Assembly: GCA_011051925.1 (NCBI GenBank) | Contig: DRKE01000369.1 | Span: forward strand, 1 to 34,980 | Direction: 5' to 3' | DNA from: Deltaproteobacteria bacterium | GTDB taxonomy: Bacteria; Myxococcota_A; UBA9160; UBA4427 | Length of the DNA stretch: 34,980 nt | Translations under genes and position numbers: made by a program | Shown: one piece after another, positions 8,266 through 16,782 of the stretch | Numbering within the stretch: the stretch's first letter is position 1 | How the letters are laid out: every line of letters begins with the position of its first letter | The notes under the pieces: model-generated | Database searches by the model: none | Told to the model about the DNA's origin: nothing | The model's input: the letters and a program-made list of their open reading frames with translations, nothing else

Positions 8266-8619
8266 ATGCCCCCCGTCACGATCATGGAACTACTTGAAAA
8301 GTGCAAGGAGAAGACGGCGCTCTGTGACGCACGAGAGGCTGCCCACCGGATCAAGAACGATGGGGATCTCGTCCTGATCGATGTTCGCGAACCAGGCGAA
8401 TTCGAAGAGAATCCCGTTCCCGGCGCCGTCAACATCCCCCGCGGATTCCTGGAATTCAAGATCTGCGAAACCTGCCCGGAAGATCATGCTCCGATCCTGC
8501 TCCACTGTCGGACGGGAGGTCGTGCGGTCCTCGCCGCGAAGACCCTCGCGGAGATGGGCTACCGCAACGTCGCCGCCTACCAGGGGACCGTCGACGAATT
8601 GCTCGCGGCACTCGAATAG
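8266..8619 (+). CDS. Rhodanese-like sulfurtransferase
   Basis: A 117-residue single-domain rhodanese. The family landmarks are present: VLIDVREPGEFE (36-47), PGAVNIPRGFLEFKI (52-66) and the active-site loop CRTGGRA with catalytic C81, which would carry a persulfide. Two further cysteines (C67 and C70 in ICETCPE) could take part in redox or metal binding. It has no signal peptide, so it is cytosolic. The start at 8266 is supported by AAAGGAG at the right distance; an ATG at 8149 directly after the DsrE stop is in frame but would add a low-complexity leader. It follows the DsrE-like gene and is probably in the same transcript. Confidence 0.9.
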   Translation: MPPVTIMELLEKCKEKTALCDAREAAHRIKNDGDLVLIDVREPGEFEENPVPGAVNIPRGFLEFKICETCPEDHAPILLHCRTGGRAVLAAKTLAEMGYRNVAAYQGTVDELLAALE

Positions 8620-8802
8620 GGGACTTCGGGCCGCCCCGGGATCCCGTCCCCTCGAGGAATTCCCGCGACTTCGCCGGCGTGAAACGGGCGCATGGGCCTG
8701 GAACCGACCGATTCGGGCGCGAGCCGCCCTCTCCCCCGCTCGGCGGTCGATCGCGGCCGGTCGGGATTCAAGCCGATCGGCTTGCTGGCCGATTGCTTCT
8801 GC

Positions 8803-9414
8803 ATGCGGACACGATTCGATTTCCCGGGACTGATCCCGATGGTGATCGTCCTCGGCGCCCTCGCCTGTGCGACGAAGGACGCGCGCTGGGTCAATGAGCA
8901 CCTCGAACTCAGCGAGAACTTCCATGCGGGCACGAAGGTCCTCGAGACACCCCCGATTCCCGATACCGGGGCACATCGGGCCTGGCTGCGCGCGACCGGC
9001 AGGACCCGGGGTCCGCGGCGCGGTGCCGACATCGAACTCGCCGTCCGTGCCGAATTCGAGGACTTCTCGTTTCTCGATCGCGTCTCCTTCGCCAGCGGAC
9101 GGGCCTATCCACTCACGGTCGTCAAACGGGAGAACGAGGATTGCGGAACGACCGACATCTCGCTCTGCAACGTCCACGAAGACGTCTCCGTCCGGCTCTC
9201 GCGAAAATTCCTGATCGCGAAACGAGCGACTGGCTTCCATGTGAAGCTCTGGGGTCGACGGGAGAGCGTCGTCCTCTTCGTCCCTCCGGAATACATCGAG
9301 GGTCTGATCTCCAGGATGGAGAACCGCGAACCCCGACCGATCGAAGCCCTGAAGGCGGCACCCCCGGCCAGCGTGCCCGCTGCCGCCGATCCGGCTGCGT
9401 CTGCTCGCCGCTGA
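8803..9414 (+). CDS. Hypothetical exported protein, possible lipoprotein
   Basis: I do not recognise a family. The 203-residue product starts with a short charged region, a hydrophobic core (LIPMVIVLGALA) and C22, which looks like a lipoprotein signal, although the box ALAC is atypical at -3/-2. The rest is predicted mostly beta-strand. Two cysteines (C114 and C122) could form a disulfide, which fits an exported protein. The C-terminus is Ala/Pro-rich. The frame is open from an ATG at 8692, but that would put 37 unconserved-looking residues before the signal; neither start has a good ribosome-binding site. It lies 183 bases after the rhodanese gene and is convergent with the DUF2889 gene 6 bases away. 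Confidence 0.65.
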   Translation: MRTRFDFPGLIPMVIVLGALACATKDARWVNEHLELSENFHAGTKVLETPPIPDTGAHRAWLRATGRTRGPRRGADIELAVRAEFEDFSFLDRVSFASGRAYPLTVVKRENEDCGTTDISLCNVHEDVSVRLSRKFLIAKRATGFHVKLWGRRESVVLFVPPEYIEGLISRMENREPRPIEALKAAPPASVPAAADPAASARR

Positions 9415-9420
9415 CGCCCC

Positions 9421-10059
9421 TCAGTCCCAGTCCGATTCGTCGCGCCCGAGTGCCCGAAGTCGTTCTCTCACGGGAAGCGGCGGGAAACCCGGTCGCTCTC
9501 CGCGGTCCAGGGCAGCCACATGTGCCCCGTCCTCGGCCCAGAGATGGCAGGTGTTCAGGTTCCCCTTCAAGCGACGACGGCGCTCCTCCGGGCTGATCAC
9601 CTGACCGGATTCCCCTCTCAGGCGGCCCTTGCGAACCGACACGGACCAGGTCGACTGGACGACGGCGGGCGCCATGGCCTGCATCAACGCATTGACATGG
9701 GTACACCCTTTCGGACCACCGAAGAGATCGCGGATTTCACGAGTGAAGCCCCGGGCGATCGAGAGCCCGACGAGCTTCTCGTAGTCGTTCGCGATGAGCG
9801 GACAATTCGCCTGGGGATGGGTCTCGAAGAGCACGCGGGCTGATGTGATCTCCAACATCGGAAGGCGTACGCGCAACTCGAGTTGCATCTGGTGGATCTC
9901 GAGGCTCTCCGGATCTTCGACCACATAGAGCCCGGGCGGCTTCGTGTCGGAGATGGCGCCACGAACGAGAAGTTCCTCGTCCGAGAGCTGGTAGACACGC
10001 GTCTCGTATCGACGCGTGTGGATGAGATCGAGATCGTCGTCGGGAGGCAGAAGGCTCAT
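9421..10059 (-). CDS. DUF2889 domain-containing protein
   Basis: A 212-residue protein of unknown function. The opening LIHTRRYETRVYQ, followed by a strand-rich part with GAISDTKPPG and then MLEITSARVLFETHP, CP (C86) and GCTHVNALM (C119, H121), matches what I recall of the DUF2889 family. The conserved cysteine/histidine set suggests a metal site or redox role, but no activity is established. The C-terminal 40 residues are basic and probably a tail. The ATG has AGGAGG only about 1 base upstream, closer than usual, yet no better start exists. It diverges from an MDR-family reductase gene across a 177-base gap in which I see no clear regulatory motif. Confidence 0.8.
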   Translation of the reverse strand: MSLLPPDDDLDLIHTRRYETRVYQLSDEELLVRGAISDTKPPGLYVVEDPESLEIHQMQLELRVRLPMLEITSARVLFETHPQANCPLIANDYEKLVGLSIARGFTREIRDLFGGPKGCTHVNALMQAMAPAVVQSTWSVSVRKGRLRGESGQVISPEERRRRLKGNLNTCHLWAEDGAHVAALDRGERPGFPPLPVRERLRALGRDESDWD

Positions 10060-10236
10060 GCCTCCTTCTTAGCACTGTCTCCGACGCCGTTCCCCTGGCG
10101 ACACGGCCTTCCGCGACCGCCCGCGGCGGATCGGGAGCGCTATCATCGCGGCGCCGGATTCCGATCCGGCGAGCCGGAATCCCTGCCTTCGCGAGGGATC
10201 CCCTTGCCTCCCGAACCACAACCGTCGAGGAACGCG

Positions 10237-11376
10237 ATGAGTCAGACGACACCCCGAGAAACGCTCCAGATCGAGAGCACCGTGACCCCCGACGGACGCC
10301 TCGAGATCTCGCTCGCTTCGGCCGAGATCCCGCCGCTCGGCCCCGACGACGTCCTCGTTCGCGTCGAGGCCGCACCGATCAACCCCTCGGACCTCGGCCT
10401 CCTCTTCGGCCCCGCCGACATCCGGAAAGCCACCGCCGGCGGAACCCCGGAACGTCCTGTCCTGGCCGCTCCGATTCCCGACGCGTCGATCGGCAGCGTG
10501 GCGGCGCGGGTGGGCCGGCCGATGCCGGTCGGGAACGAAGGCGCAGGGATCGTCATCGAAGCGGGAACCTCCGATGCGGCACGAGCGCTCCTCGGTCGGA
10601 CGGTCGGCGTGATCGGCGGCGGGATGTACGCCCAGTACAGGGTCGTGCCGGCTGCCATGTGTCTTCCCCTGCCGGAGGGGACCGCGCCCGCCGAAGGCGC
10701 ATCGTGTTTCGTGAATCCGATGACCGCGCTGGGCATGGTCGAAACGATGCGTCTCGAAGGACACCACGCGCTGGTCCATACCGCCGCAGCCTCGAATCTC
10801 GGGCAGATGCTGAACAAGGTCTGTCTCGCAGACGGGATCCCGCTCGTCAACATCGTCCGCCGCAAGGAGCAGCAGGAGATCCTCCGCGCGATCGGCGCCA
10901 CGATCCTCTGCGACACGAGCGACCCCGATTTCAGGGACCGGTTGACCGATGCCCTGGCGGAAACCGGCGCCACTCTGGCCTTCGATGCCACGGGCGGAGG
11001 GAAGCTCGCCGGTTGGATTCTTTCGTGCATGGAGGCTGCCCTCAACCGGAACGCCGAGGAATACAGCCGGTACGGCTCGACGACCCACAAGCAGATCTAC
11101 ATCTACGGCCGGCTCGATCGTTCGCCCACCGTCCTCGAAGGGGATTTCGGAACGGCCTGGAGCGTGGGCGGTTGGTTGCTACCGCCGTTCCTGGCCAGGC
11201 TCGGTCCCGAAGGCGCCGCCCGGCTCCGCGAACGCGTCGCCTCCGAGATCAAGACGACCTTCGCGAGCCACTATACCTCCGAGATCTCGCTGGCCCAGGC
11301 CCTCGAGCCCGAAACGGCGGCCGCCTACGGAAGAATGGCAACGGGAGAGAAGTACCTGATCAATCCCCAGAAGTGA
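10237..11376 (+). CDS. Zinc-free MDR-family (quinone-oxidoreductase-like) reductase
   Basis: A 379-residue medium-chain dehydrogenase/reductase. The GroES-like N-terminal half carries DDVLVRVEAAPINPSDLGLL (37-56) and the NEGAG loop at 100-104. The Rossmann half has ALVHTAAASNLGQML in place of the usual dinucleotide loop. No catalytic or structural zinc ligands are visible, which places it with zinc-independent quinone/enone reductases, although the specific substrate is unknown. The frame is open from 9883, but the ATG at 10237 has GAGGAA about 5 bases upstream and starts the domain cleanly. It is divergent from the DUF2889 gene and convergent with the LLM oxidoreductase gene 10 bases away. 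Confidence 0.9.
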   Translation: MSQTTPRETLQIESTVTPDGRLEISLASAEIPPLGPDDVLVRVEAAPINPSDLGLLFGPADIRKATAGGTPERPVLAAPIPDASIGSVAARVGRPMPVGNEGAGIVIEAGTSDAARALLGRTVGVIGGGMYAQYRVVPAAMCLPLPEGTAPAEGASCFVNPMTALGMVETMRLEGHHALVHTAAASNLGQMLNKVCLADGIPLVNIVRRKEQQEILRAIGATILCDTSDPDFRDRLTDALAETGATLAFDATGGGKLAGWILSCMEAALNRNAEEYSRYGSTTHKQIYIYGRLDRSPTVLEGDFGTAWSVGGWLLPPFLARLGPEGAARLRERVASEIKTTFASHYTSEISLAQALEPETAAAYGRMATGEKYLINPQK

Positions 11377-11386
11377 CGACCGACCG

Positions 11387-12274
11387 TCAGCCACGCTCGT
11401 CGAGGATCTCGAGCAGGCCGTCGATCTCGGCGATTTCGGGCGTGGCGGAGTTCAGCCAGCATTCCTGGATTCCCAGTTCCTCGTAGGCATCGAGCGACGC
11501 GTGGATCGCTTCGCGCGAAGACCGATCGACCGTCCGCGCCATCGCCTTTGCCGGTCCCTCCCCTGCCAACCGGATGTACTTGTAGACGTAGTTCTTGAGC
11601 TTCGCATCCGCGTCGGGCGCGAGCGAGTACCAGAATCCCGCGATCCGGATGGGCGGCTCGTCGCGAGCGGCACGGTCCCACTCCGACAGGATCATCTCCT
11701 GTTGCGCCTTCATCTCCGAGCGGTCACCGTTGCCCGACCAGGAGTAGATGCCATCGGCCCAACGGACTGCCTGTGCGATCGCACGAGGTCGCGTCACCCC
11801 CGCCAGGATGGGCGGCCCGCCCGGCTGCACCGGCCGGGGGCCCAGGGGTTCCGCCCCTTCCAGGGGAGGCTCGCCAGCCCAGATCCTGCGGATCTGCGCG
11901 ACCTGCTCCGACATCTTCTTGTGTTGCTGGCGGACGGGTTCCCGTTCCATCACGGCATAGTCCTGGGGACGTCCACCCACGCCGACGGTGATCATCGTAC
12001 GGCCGTCCGAAATCAGATCGAGGGTCGCCGCATGCTTCGCGACCTTGCTCGCGGAGTGCATCGGCAGGACATAGAGCGTCGGCACGATCCGGACCCGCTC
12101 GGTCACGGCCGCTGCCGCGCCGAGCATCGCCATCATGTCCACGCCCGGACCGACCATCCGCTCGCCACAGGAGAGGGCCGAAAAGGGCCCCTCGTCGATG
12201 CGGCGACACCACTCCCGGAGGACCTCCCACGAAAGCCCCTCCTGGGAATACGGAAGACAGAGTCCGACCTTCAT
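11387..12274 (-). CDS. LLM-class flavin-dependent oxidoreductase
   Basis: A 295-residue luciferase-like monooxygenase fold (TIM barrel). Landmarks are the opening MKVGLCLPYSQEG, AAVTERVRIVPTLYVLPMHS (barrel strand after the first helices), LISDGRTMITVGVGGRPQDY (equivalent to the S-x-GR-x-x-x-G-x-G motif) and PPILAGVTRPRAIAQAVRWADG near the phosphate site. The family uses FMN or coenzyme F420; which one cannot be decided here. The start ATG overlaps the stop of the upstream lipoprotein gene (ATGA), so it is the last gene of an operon with that lipoprotein and a crotonase. Confidence 0.9.
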   Translation of the reverse strand: MKVGLCLPYSQEGLSWEVLREWCRRIDEGPFSALSCGERMVGPGVDMMAMLGAAAAVTERVRIVPTLYVLPMHSASKVAKHAATLDLISDGRTMITVGVGGRPQDYAVMEREPVRQQHKKMSEQVAQIRRIWAGEPPLEGAEPLGPRPVQPGGPPILAGVTRPRAIAQAVRWADGIYSWSGNGDRSEMKAQQEMILSEWDRAARDEPPIRIAGFWYSLAPDADAKLKNYVYKYIRLAGEGPAKAMARTVDRSSREAIHASLDAYEELGIQECWLNSATPEIAEIDGLLEILDERG

Positions 12275-12708
12275 CGCGCGCTCAGCCGGTAGAGATGGAC
12301 CTCTGCGATGTCCTCATGCCGAGGCCGCACGCCGTATTTCTCCTCGTAGTGATTCGCGAACGCGTCGAATTCCTCCTGCTCGCGAACCCGGAAGGCGACC
12401 AGGTCGTAGATCCGTCCGTCGATCGCGACCCGGACAGAAGGGTCCTTCTCCATGTTCTCGACCCAGCGGCTGCGATTCCTTCCCGCATGGACGTAGAGCC
12501 GGTCGCCCAGTCCGATCGCCCAGATATTGACCGAATAGGGATCCTCCGGCCGGGTCTCGAGCTGGATCGTCGACACCTCGTCGGTCCATTCCCAGTCGGA
12601 CGGCGCCGGAGCCGGCGTTCCGCTCAACCTTCCGCCGGGAAGCACGAGCATCGGGCCGCATCCGACGAGGAAGAAGAGGGTCGCGACCGCCAGCGTCCGG
12701 AAGATCAT
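12271..12708 (-). CDS. Lipoprotein with split-barrel (DUF2255/PPOX-like) domain
   Basis: A 145-residue protein with a textbook lipoprotein signal: short hydrophobic core and lipobox LVGC, with C17 as the acylated residue. After a Pro/Ala linker, the body reads VNIWAIGLGDRLYVHAGR followed by SRWVENMEKDPSVRVAIDGR, the pattern of small split-barrel flavin- or nucleotide-binding proteins (DUF2255, pyridoxamine-oxidase-like). Such proteins are normally cytosolic, so a lipid anchor is unusual. GAGGG lies about 7 bases before the ATG. The start is 9 bases after the crotonase stop, and the stop overlaps the LLM gene, so it sits in the middle of a three-gene operon. The fold assignment is moderate; the lipobox is firm. 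Confidence 0.75.
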   Translation of the reverse strand: MIFRTLAVATLFFLVGCGPMLVLPGGRLSGTPAPAPSDWEWTDEVSTIQLETRPEDPYSVNIWAIGLGDRLYVHAGRNRSRWVENMEKDPSVRVAIDGRIYDLVAFRVREQEEFDAFANHYEEKYGVRPRHEDIAEVHLYRLSAR

Positions 12709-12717
12709 CCAAAGCCC

Positions 12718-13602
12718 TCAATCCGAAGCGGAACGCTTCCGTTCTCCGTAGTCTCCGAAGGGCGCATCGCGCTCTGCGATGACCTTTCGGAAGCCCTTTT
12801 CCTCGAAACTCTCGACCCAGCGATAGGCCTCTTCGGTATGTCGGGTGATCCCGTCGAAGAGGGTCCCGAGCAGCTGTGTCGTTCGCAGGCCCATGTTCTC
12901 GAAGGCCTGGTTGATCAGGAGCTTGTTCAGCGCGAGCTGGTTGGCGGGAATGTTCTCGAGCCGTCGTGCATCCGCCTCGATCCGCTCTTCGATCTCGTCG
13001 GGAGGACAGACGTGCGAAACGAGCCCGATCCGATGGGCAGTCCCGGCATCGATCGCGTCCCCGCTCAGAAGGAACTGCTTCGCATGCTCCAGGCCCAGAC
13101 GATAGACCCAGATCATCGTCGTCGGTGTCCCGAAGATTCGCGAGGGCGCATAGCCGATAAAGGCATCTTCGGCCATGTAGAGGAGGTCGCAGCACAGGAT
13201 CAGGTCGGTCGCTCCCCCGATCGCCCAACCATGGATCTGGCCGAGCACGGGCTTCGGACACTCCCAGATCTTCATGAAGCGTTTGACGTTATGCCCCATG
13301 AACTGGAGATCGCGAACCGGGTCCCAGGCGCCTTCCCGGGGCTCCGGACCGGGTGCATCGAAGGGGCTCCCCCAACCCCCCTCCATCTGGCCGCCCGGAT
13401 TGAGATCGTATCCGCCCGTGAGCGCCCGCCCGGCACCGCGCAGGACGATCGAACGCACCGGTCGCGATGCCGTCGCACGATCGATCGCGTCCGCCACGCC
13501 CTGGACCATCGCTTCGGTCAGGGTATTCATCTTCTCGGGCCGGTTGAGCGTGACGATCGCGACGCTTCCCCGCTCTTCATAGAGCACGACCGACTCATCC
13601 AT
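12718..13602 (-). CDS. Crotonase-fold (enoyl-CoA hydratase/isomerase family) protein
   Basis: A 294-residue crotonase. Recognisable parts are VAIVTLNRPEKMNTLT, the oxyanion-hole segment GRALTGGYDL (58-67) and GQIHGWAIGGATDLILCCDL (121-140). Aligned by eye with enoyl-CoA hydratase, the two catalytic glutamates appear replaced: D133 at the first and S154 (APSRIFG) at the second. Simple hydration is therefore doubtful, and an isomerase, hydrolase, lyase or another CoA reaction is possible. The start at 13602 was chosen because CAGGAGG lies about 8 bases upstream; the open frame continues to 13758. It is the first gene of an operon with a lipoprotein and an LLM oxidoreductase and diverges from a permease gene. 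Confidence 0.9.
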   Translation of the reverse strand: MDESVVLYEERGSVAIVTLNRPEKMNTLTEAMVQGVADAIDRATASRPVRSIVLRGAGRALTGGYDLNPGGQMEGGWGSPFDAPGPEPREGAWDPVRDLQFMGHNVKRFMKIWECPKPVLGQIHGWAIGGATDLILCCDLLYMAEDAFIGYAPSRIFGTPTTMIWVYRLGLEHAKQFLLSGDAIDAGTAHRIGLVSHVCPPDEIEERIEADARRLENIPANQLALNKLLINQAFENMGLRTTQLLGTLFDGITRHTEEAYRWVESFEEKGFRKVIAERDAPFGDYGERKRSASD

Positions 13603-13784
13603 GACTCCCACCTCCTGCCCGATCGACCCTCGCATGATAGACGACCCGATTCCTCCGGACACGAGTCGATTGCCGGACCGGTTCGGCCAGAGCCATGGGC
13701 GCAGCAGCCGTGTTCGCGCGACGCGCCGGAATGATCGACAATCGCCCCGGGGAGCCATTCACGAGATTTCCGCCCGGGAGTGAC

Positions 13785-15269
13785 ATGAAGACGACGAGAC
13801 GGAGCGCCGGATCGGCGAGCGTGACCTACCGCAACGCGGACGCCGACTACTTCGAACGCCGGGGCCTGCGTCGCTTCGCAGGCGTCTGGTCCCTCTGGGC
13901 CCTGGGCGTCGGCGCCGTGATCTCGGGCGATTTCTTCGGCTGGAACTACGGCCTGCTCTCCGGAGGCTTCGGCGGCCTGCTCGTCGCGACCGGGATCGTG
14001 AGCGTCATGTACGTCGGACTCTGTTTCTCGATCGCGGAACTCGGTCCCGCGCTCCCTCATACGGGCGGTGCCTATTCCTTCGGCCGAACGGCCTTCGGAC
14101 CCTGGGGCGGCTTCCTGACGGGACTCGCCGAAAGCATTGAGTACGTGTTGACGCCGGCCGTGATCGTCGTCGGTATCGGTGGCTATGTCGGAGCGATCGT
14201 GGAGGACACGCTCGGCCTCTCGCTGCCCGAGCCGGTCTGGTGGGCGCTCTTCTATGCATTCTTCGTCGGAATCAACGTCATCGGTGTCGAACTGACCTTT
14301 CGCGTGACGGTCGGCATCACCATCCTGGCCCTGCTCGTGCTCGTCGTCTTCTGGATCGGAGCGCTACCGCTTTTCAGTTGGGACGAAGCGCTCTCCGTCG
14401 GACCCCTGGCCGGCGCGAATCGATGGTTTCCCCGTGGCCTCTCCGGAGTCAGCGCGTCTCTTCCCTTTGCGATCTGGTTCTACCTGGCCATCGAGCAGCT
14501 TCCCCTTGCGGCCGAGGAGAGCCATGATCCGAAACGGGACATGCCGCGTGGACTCCTCTGGGGCATCGCGACCCTGATCGTCGCTTCGCTCCTCACGCTC
14601 TTTCTCAACGCGGGCATCCCGCCGGGCGCGGCGGTCGTCGGTGCTTCGGAAGAGCCCCTTCTTCTGGCGTTCAAGACCATCCATGGCGAGGGAACCGGCA
14701 CGACCCTCCTCGCGCTCGCGGCGGTCGCAGGCCTGGTCGCCAGCTTCCACGCGATCATCTACGCCTACGGCCGGAACATCTACTCCCTGGCCCGCGCGGG
14801 ATATTTCCCGACCTGGATGTCGAGAACCCATTCGACCCGGAAGACGCCCCATGTCGCACTGCTCGTCGGCGCCGCTTCGGGCTATGCGGTCGCCCTGGCG
14901 ATCCGATTCGGAAGCGCGATCTTCGGAGACGTACCCGTCGGCGGTGTCCTCCTCAACATGGCCGTCTTCGGTGCGGTCATCGCGTACATCATGCAGATGG
15001 CGGCCTACCTGCGAATCAAGTCGATGGACTCCCTCGAGCGTCCCTGGGTGAGTCCGCTGGGGAGAGCGGGGGCGCTCACGGCCGGCGGGATCGCGGCGAT
15101 CACGCTCGTGTTCCTGTTCGTGAATCCGGACTACCGACCGGGCATCTACGGCGTCGCGATCTGGTTCGGCCTATCGCTTCTCTACTTCGGGCTCTACGCG
15201 CGTCATCGGATGATCCTTTCTCCCGAGGAGGAATTCGCCCTCCGGGCACGCGAGGACACCGCGACCTGA
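13785..15269 (+). CDS. eat: Ethanolamine permease-like APC transporter
   Basis: A 494-residue inner-membrane transporter of the amino acid-polyamine-organocation superfamily with about 12 predicted membrane helices. The stretches VISGDFFGWNYGL, FSIAELGPALPHTGGAYSF and GLAESIEYVLTPAVIVVGIG are those I associate with the ethanolamine permease group. GRNIYSLARAGYFP in the later half is also typical. No ethanolamine ammonia-lyase or other eut genes are in view, so the substrate is inferred from similarity only. The start at 13785 has CGGGAG 5 bases upstream; ATGs further up (13695) would add a non-family leader. It diverges from the crotonase operon across about 180 bases without an obvious operator. 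Confidence 0.88.
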   Translation: MKTTRRSAGSASVTYRNADADYFERRGLRRFAGVWSLWALGVGAVISGDFFGWNYGLLSGGFGGLLVATGIVSVMYVGLCFSIAELGPALPHTGGAYSFGRTAFGPWGGFLTGLAESIEYVLTPAVIVVGIGGYVGAIVEDTLGLSLPEPVWWALFYAFFVGINVIGVELTFRVTVGITILALLVLVVFWIGALPLFSWDEALSVGPLAGANRWFPRGLSGVSASLPFAIWFYLAIEQLPLAAEESHDPKRDMPRGLLWGIATLIVASLLTLFLNAGIPPGAAVVGASEEPLLLAFKTIHGEGTGTTLLALAAVAGLVASFHAIIYAYGRNIYSLARAGYFPTWMSRTHSTRKTPHVALLVGAASGYAVALAIRFGSAIFGDVPVGGVLLNMAVFGAVIAYIMQMAAYLRIKSMDSLERPWVSPLGRAGALTAGGIAAITLVFLFVNPDYRPGIYGVAIWFGLSLLYFGLYARHRMILSPEEEFALRAREDTAT

Positions 15270-15351
15270 GCCGATTCCCGGCGCGGATTCCCCCATGCGC
15301 ACATGAAGACCCGCCCCCACGCCCGGGAACCCGGGAGGCGCCCGAAGGAGT

Positions 15352-16608
15352 TCAGGCGGCCGGTCGGATCTTGTATCGGATGGGCAGCGTCTTGTACCCG
15401 ACGACGAAGCTCGACTCGATCAGGCTCGGGTCGGCCGCCGGCTCGACGTGTTCGATCCGGGTCGCGAGCTCACGGAAGAGCGCCCGCGCGCTGAGCCTCG
15501 CCACGTGGGATCCCAGACAGAAATGCTCACCGGTTCCGAATCCCAGGTGCCTGTTCGGTTGGCGTCGGATATCGAACTCGAAGGGTCTGTCGAAGACCGA
15601 TTCATCACGGTTCGCGGAAGCATAGAAGAGCGCCAGATCCTCCCCCTTCTTCATCTTCACGCCATGCATCTCCACATCCTCCAGCAGATGCCGCCGCATG
15701 TAGTTCACGGGCGTCGTCCAGCGAACGATCTCTTCGAAGGCCGGTTTCGTCAGCTCGGGATCATCGCAGAGGCGTTCCAGCTGTTCGGGATTCTCGAGGA
15801 GCGCCGCCATCCCGCCCGCGATCGCGTTTCTCGTCGTGTCGTGGCCGGCGGTGAAGACGATCAGGAAATACCCGAAGGTCTCGATCGGAGGCATCGGCGA
15901 CCCGTCCGCCATCTTCGCGTTGGCGAGCAGGCTCGCGAGATCGTCTCGGGGATTCGCGCGTCGATCCTCGATGATCCGGGCGAAGAGCCCCATGAACTCG
16001 GCCCCGAGGGCCATGATCGCTTCTTTCCGATCCTCGCCTTCGCGCTGGAGATCGGGATCTTCCGAAGCGAAGAGCTGTTGCGTCAAGGAGAGGACGAGCT
16101 CTTCGTCATCACGATCGATGCCGAGAATCGTCGCCAGGACGCGGAGGGGATGTCGCTGGGCGATCGCCTCGACGAAATCGCATTCCCCCTCGTCGCCGAG
16201 CTTGTCGACCTGTTCGCGAGCGCATTCCGTCACGATGTCGTCCAGACGATGGATGCTACGCGGCGTGAAGAACCCGCTCGCCACCTTCCGGAACTCCCGA
16301 TGCTCCGGCGGGTCCATGTCGATGATGCTGCGCATGGCGGCAAAGGGGCTCTCGGTCTTCTCGAGTTCCGCCTTCTGTTCGCGGTTCAACAGGACTGCAC
16401 CCTGCGTGTTGCTGAAGATCTCCGGCCGGCTGGAAATCTCGACGATGTCCGCGTGCCGCGTGATCGTATAGAAGGGCGGGAAGGTCTCCGTCTCGCAGCG
16501 CCAGACCGGTGCATTCTGGCGAAGCCAGGTCCAGGCCTCGTGGGGTTGTCCGGAAACGCCGTAGTGGCTCGGAACGATCAGATCGTCGGGATCGAAATCT
16601 GGGGACAT
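15352..16608 (-). CDS. Cytochrome P450
   Basis: A 418-residue soluble bacterial P450. The oxygen-activating I-helix is AGHDTT (254-259), the ExxR motif is E293-R296, and the haem loop FGTGEHFCLG (357-366) supplies the thiolate ligand C364. MDPPEHREFRKVASGFFTP (98-116) is the usual early signature. The sequence looks closest to bacterial P450 groups acting on terpenes, steroids or fatty acids, but the substrate cannot be read from it. AAGGAG lies about 9 bases before the ATG. No ferredoxin or reductase gene is adjacent, so electron partners must come from elsewhere. It diverges from a nitronate monooxygenase-like gene. Confidence 0.95.
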   Translation of the reverse strand: MSPDFDPDDLIVPSHYGVSGQPHEAWTWLRQNAPVWRCETETFPPFYTITRHADIVEISSRPEIFSNTQGAVLLNREQKAELEKTESPFAAMRSIIDMDPPEHREFRKVASGFFTPRSIHRLDDIVTECAREQVDKLGDEGECDFVEAIAQRHPLRVLATILGIDRDDEELVLSLTQQLFASEDPDLQREGEDRKEAIMALGAEFMGLFARIIEDRRANPRDDLASLLANAKMADGSPMPPIETFGYFLIVFTAGHDTTRNAIAGGMAALLENPEQLERLCDDPELTKPAFEEIVRWTTPVNYMRRHLLEDVEMHGVKMKKGEDLALFYASANRDESVFDRPFEFDIRRQPNRHLGFGTGEHFCLGSHVARLSARALFRELATRIEHVEPAADPSLIESSFVVGYKTLPIRYKIRPAA

Positions 16609-16782
16609 CGGATCACACTCCTTGGCTTCGAGGCACCTGTTCCGACTCGGCCGTCCCGGACGTCATCCTCCGCGCCATCAGCCGATCGCTTCGTGGCGGG
16701 AGGGCCATCGTCGCCTCCGCCTGCGCTCGAGAATGGATTATGGCATAGTGCGTGTCGATAGAAAAACACGCCGGAGGCCCGC
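16609..16782. promoter_or_regulatory. Divergent intergenic region, P450 / nitronate monooxygenase
   Basis: This 174-base gap must hold both divergent promoters. The only AT-rich patch is about 16733-16768 (around GGATTATGGCATAGTG), with a possible -10 such as CATAAT on the minus strand. I cannot find a convincing -35 partner on either strand, nor a clear palindrome. Confidence 0.3.

Noticed and set aside
15322..15335. CCCGG-GAAC-CCGGG hairpin between the permease and P450 genes as a terminator
   Set aside because: Only a 5-bp stem with no extension and no T-run; too weak in such GC-rich DNA.
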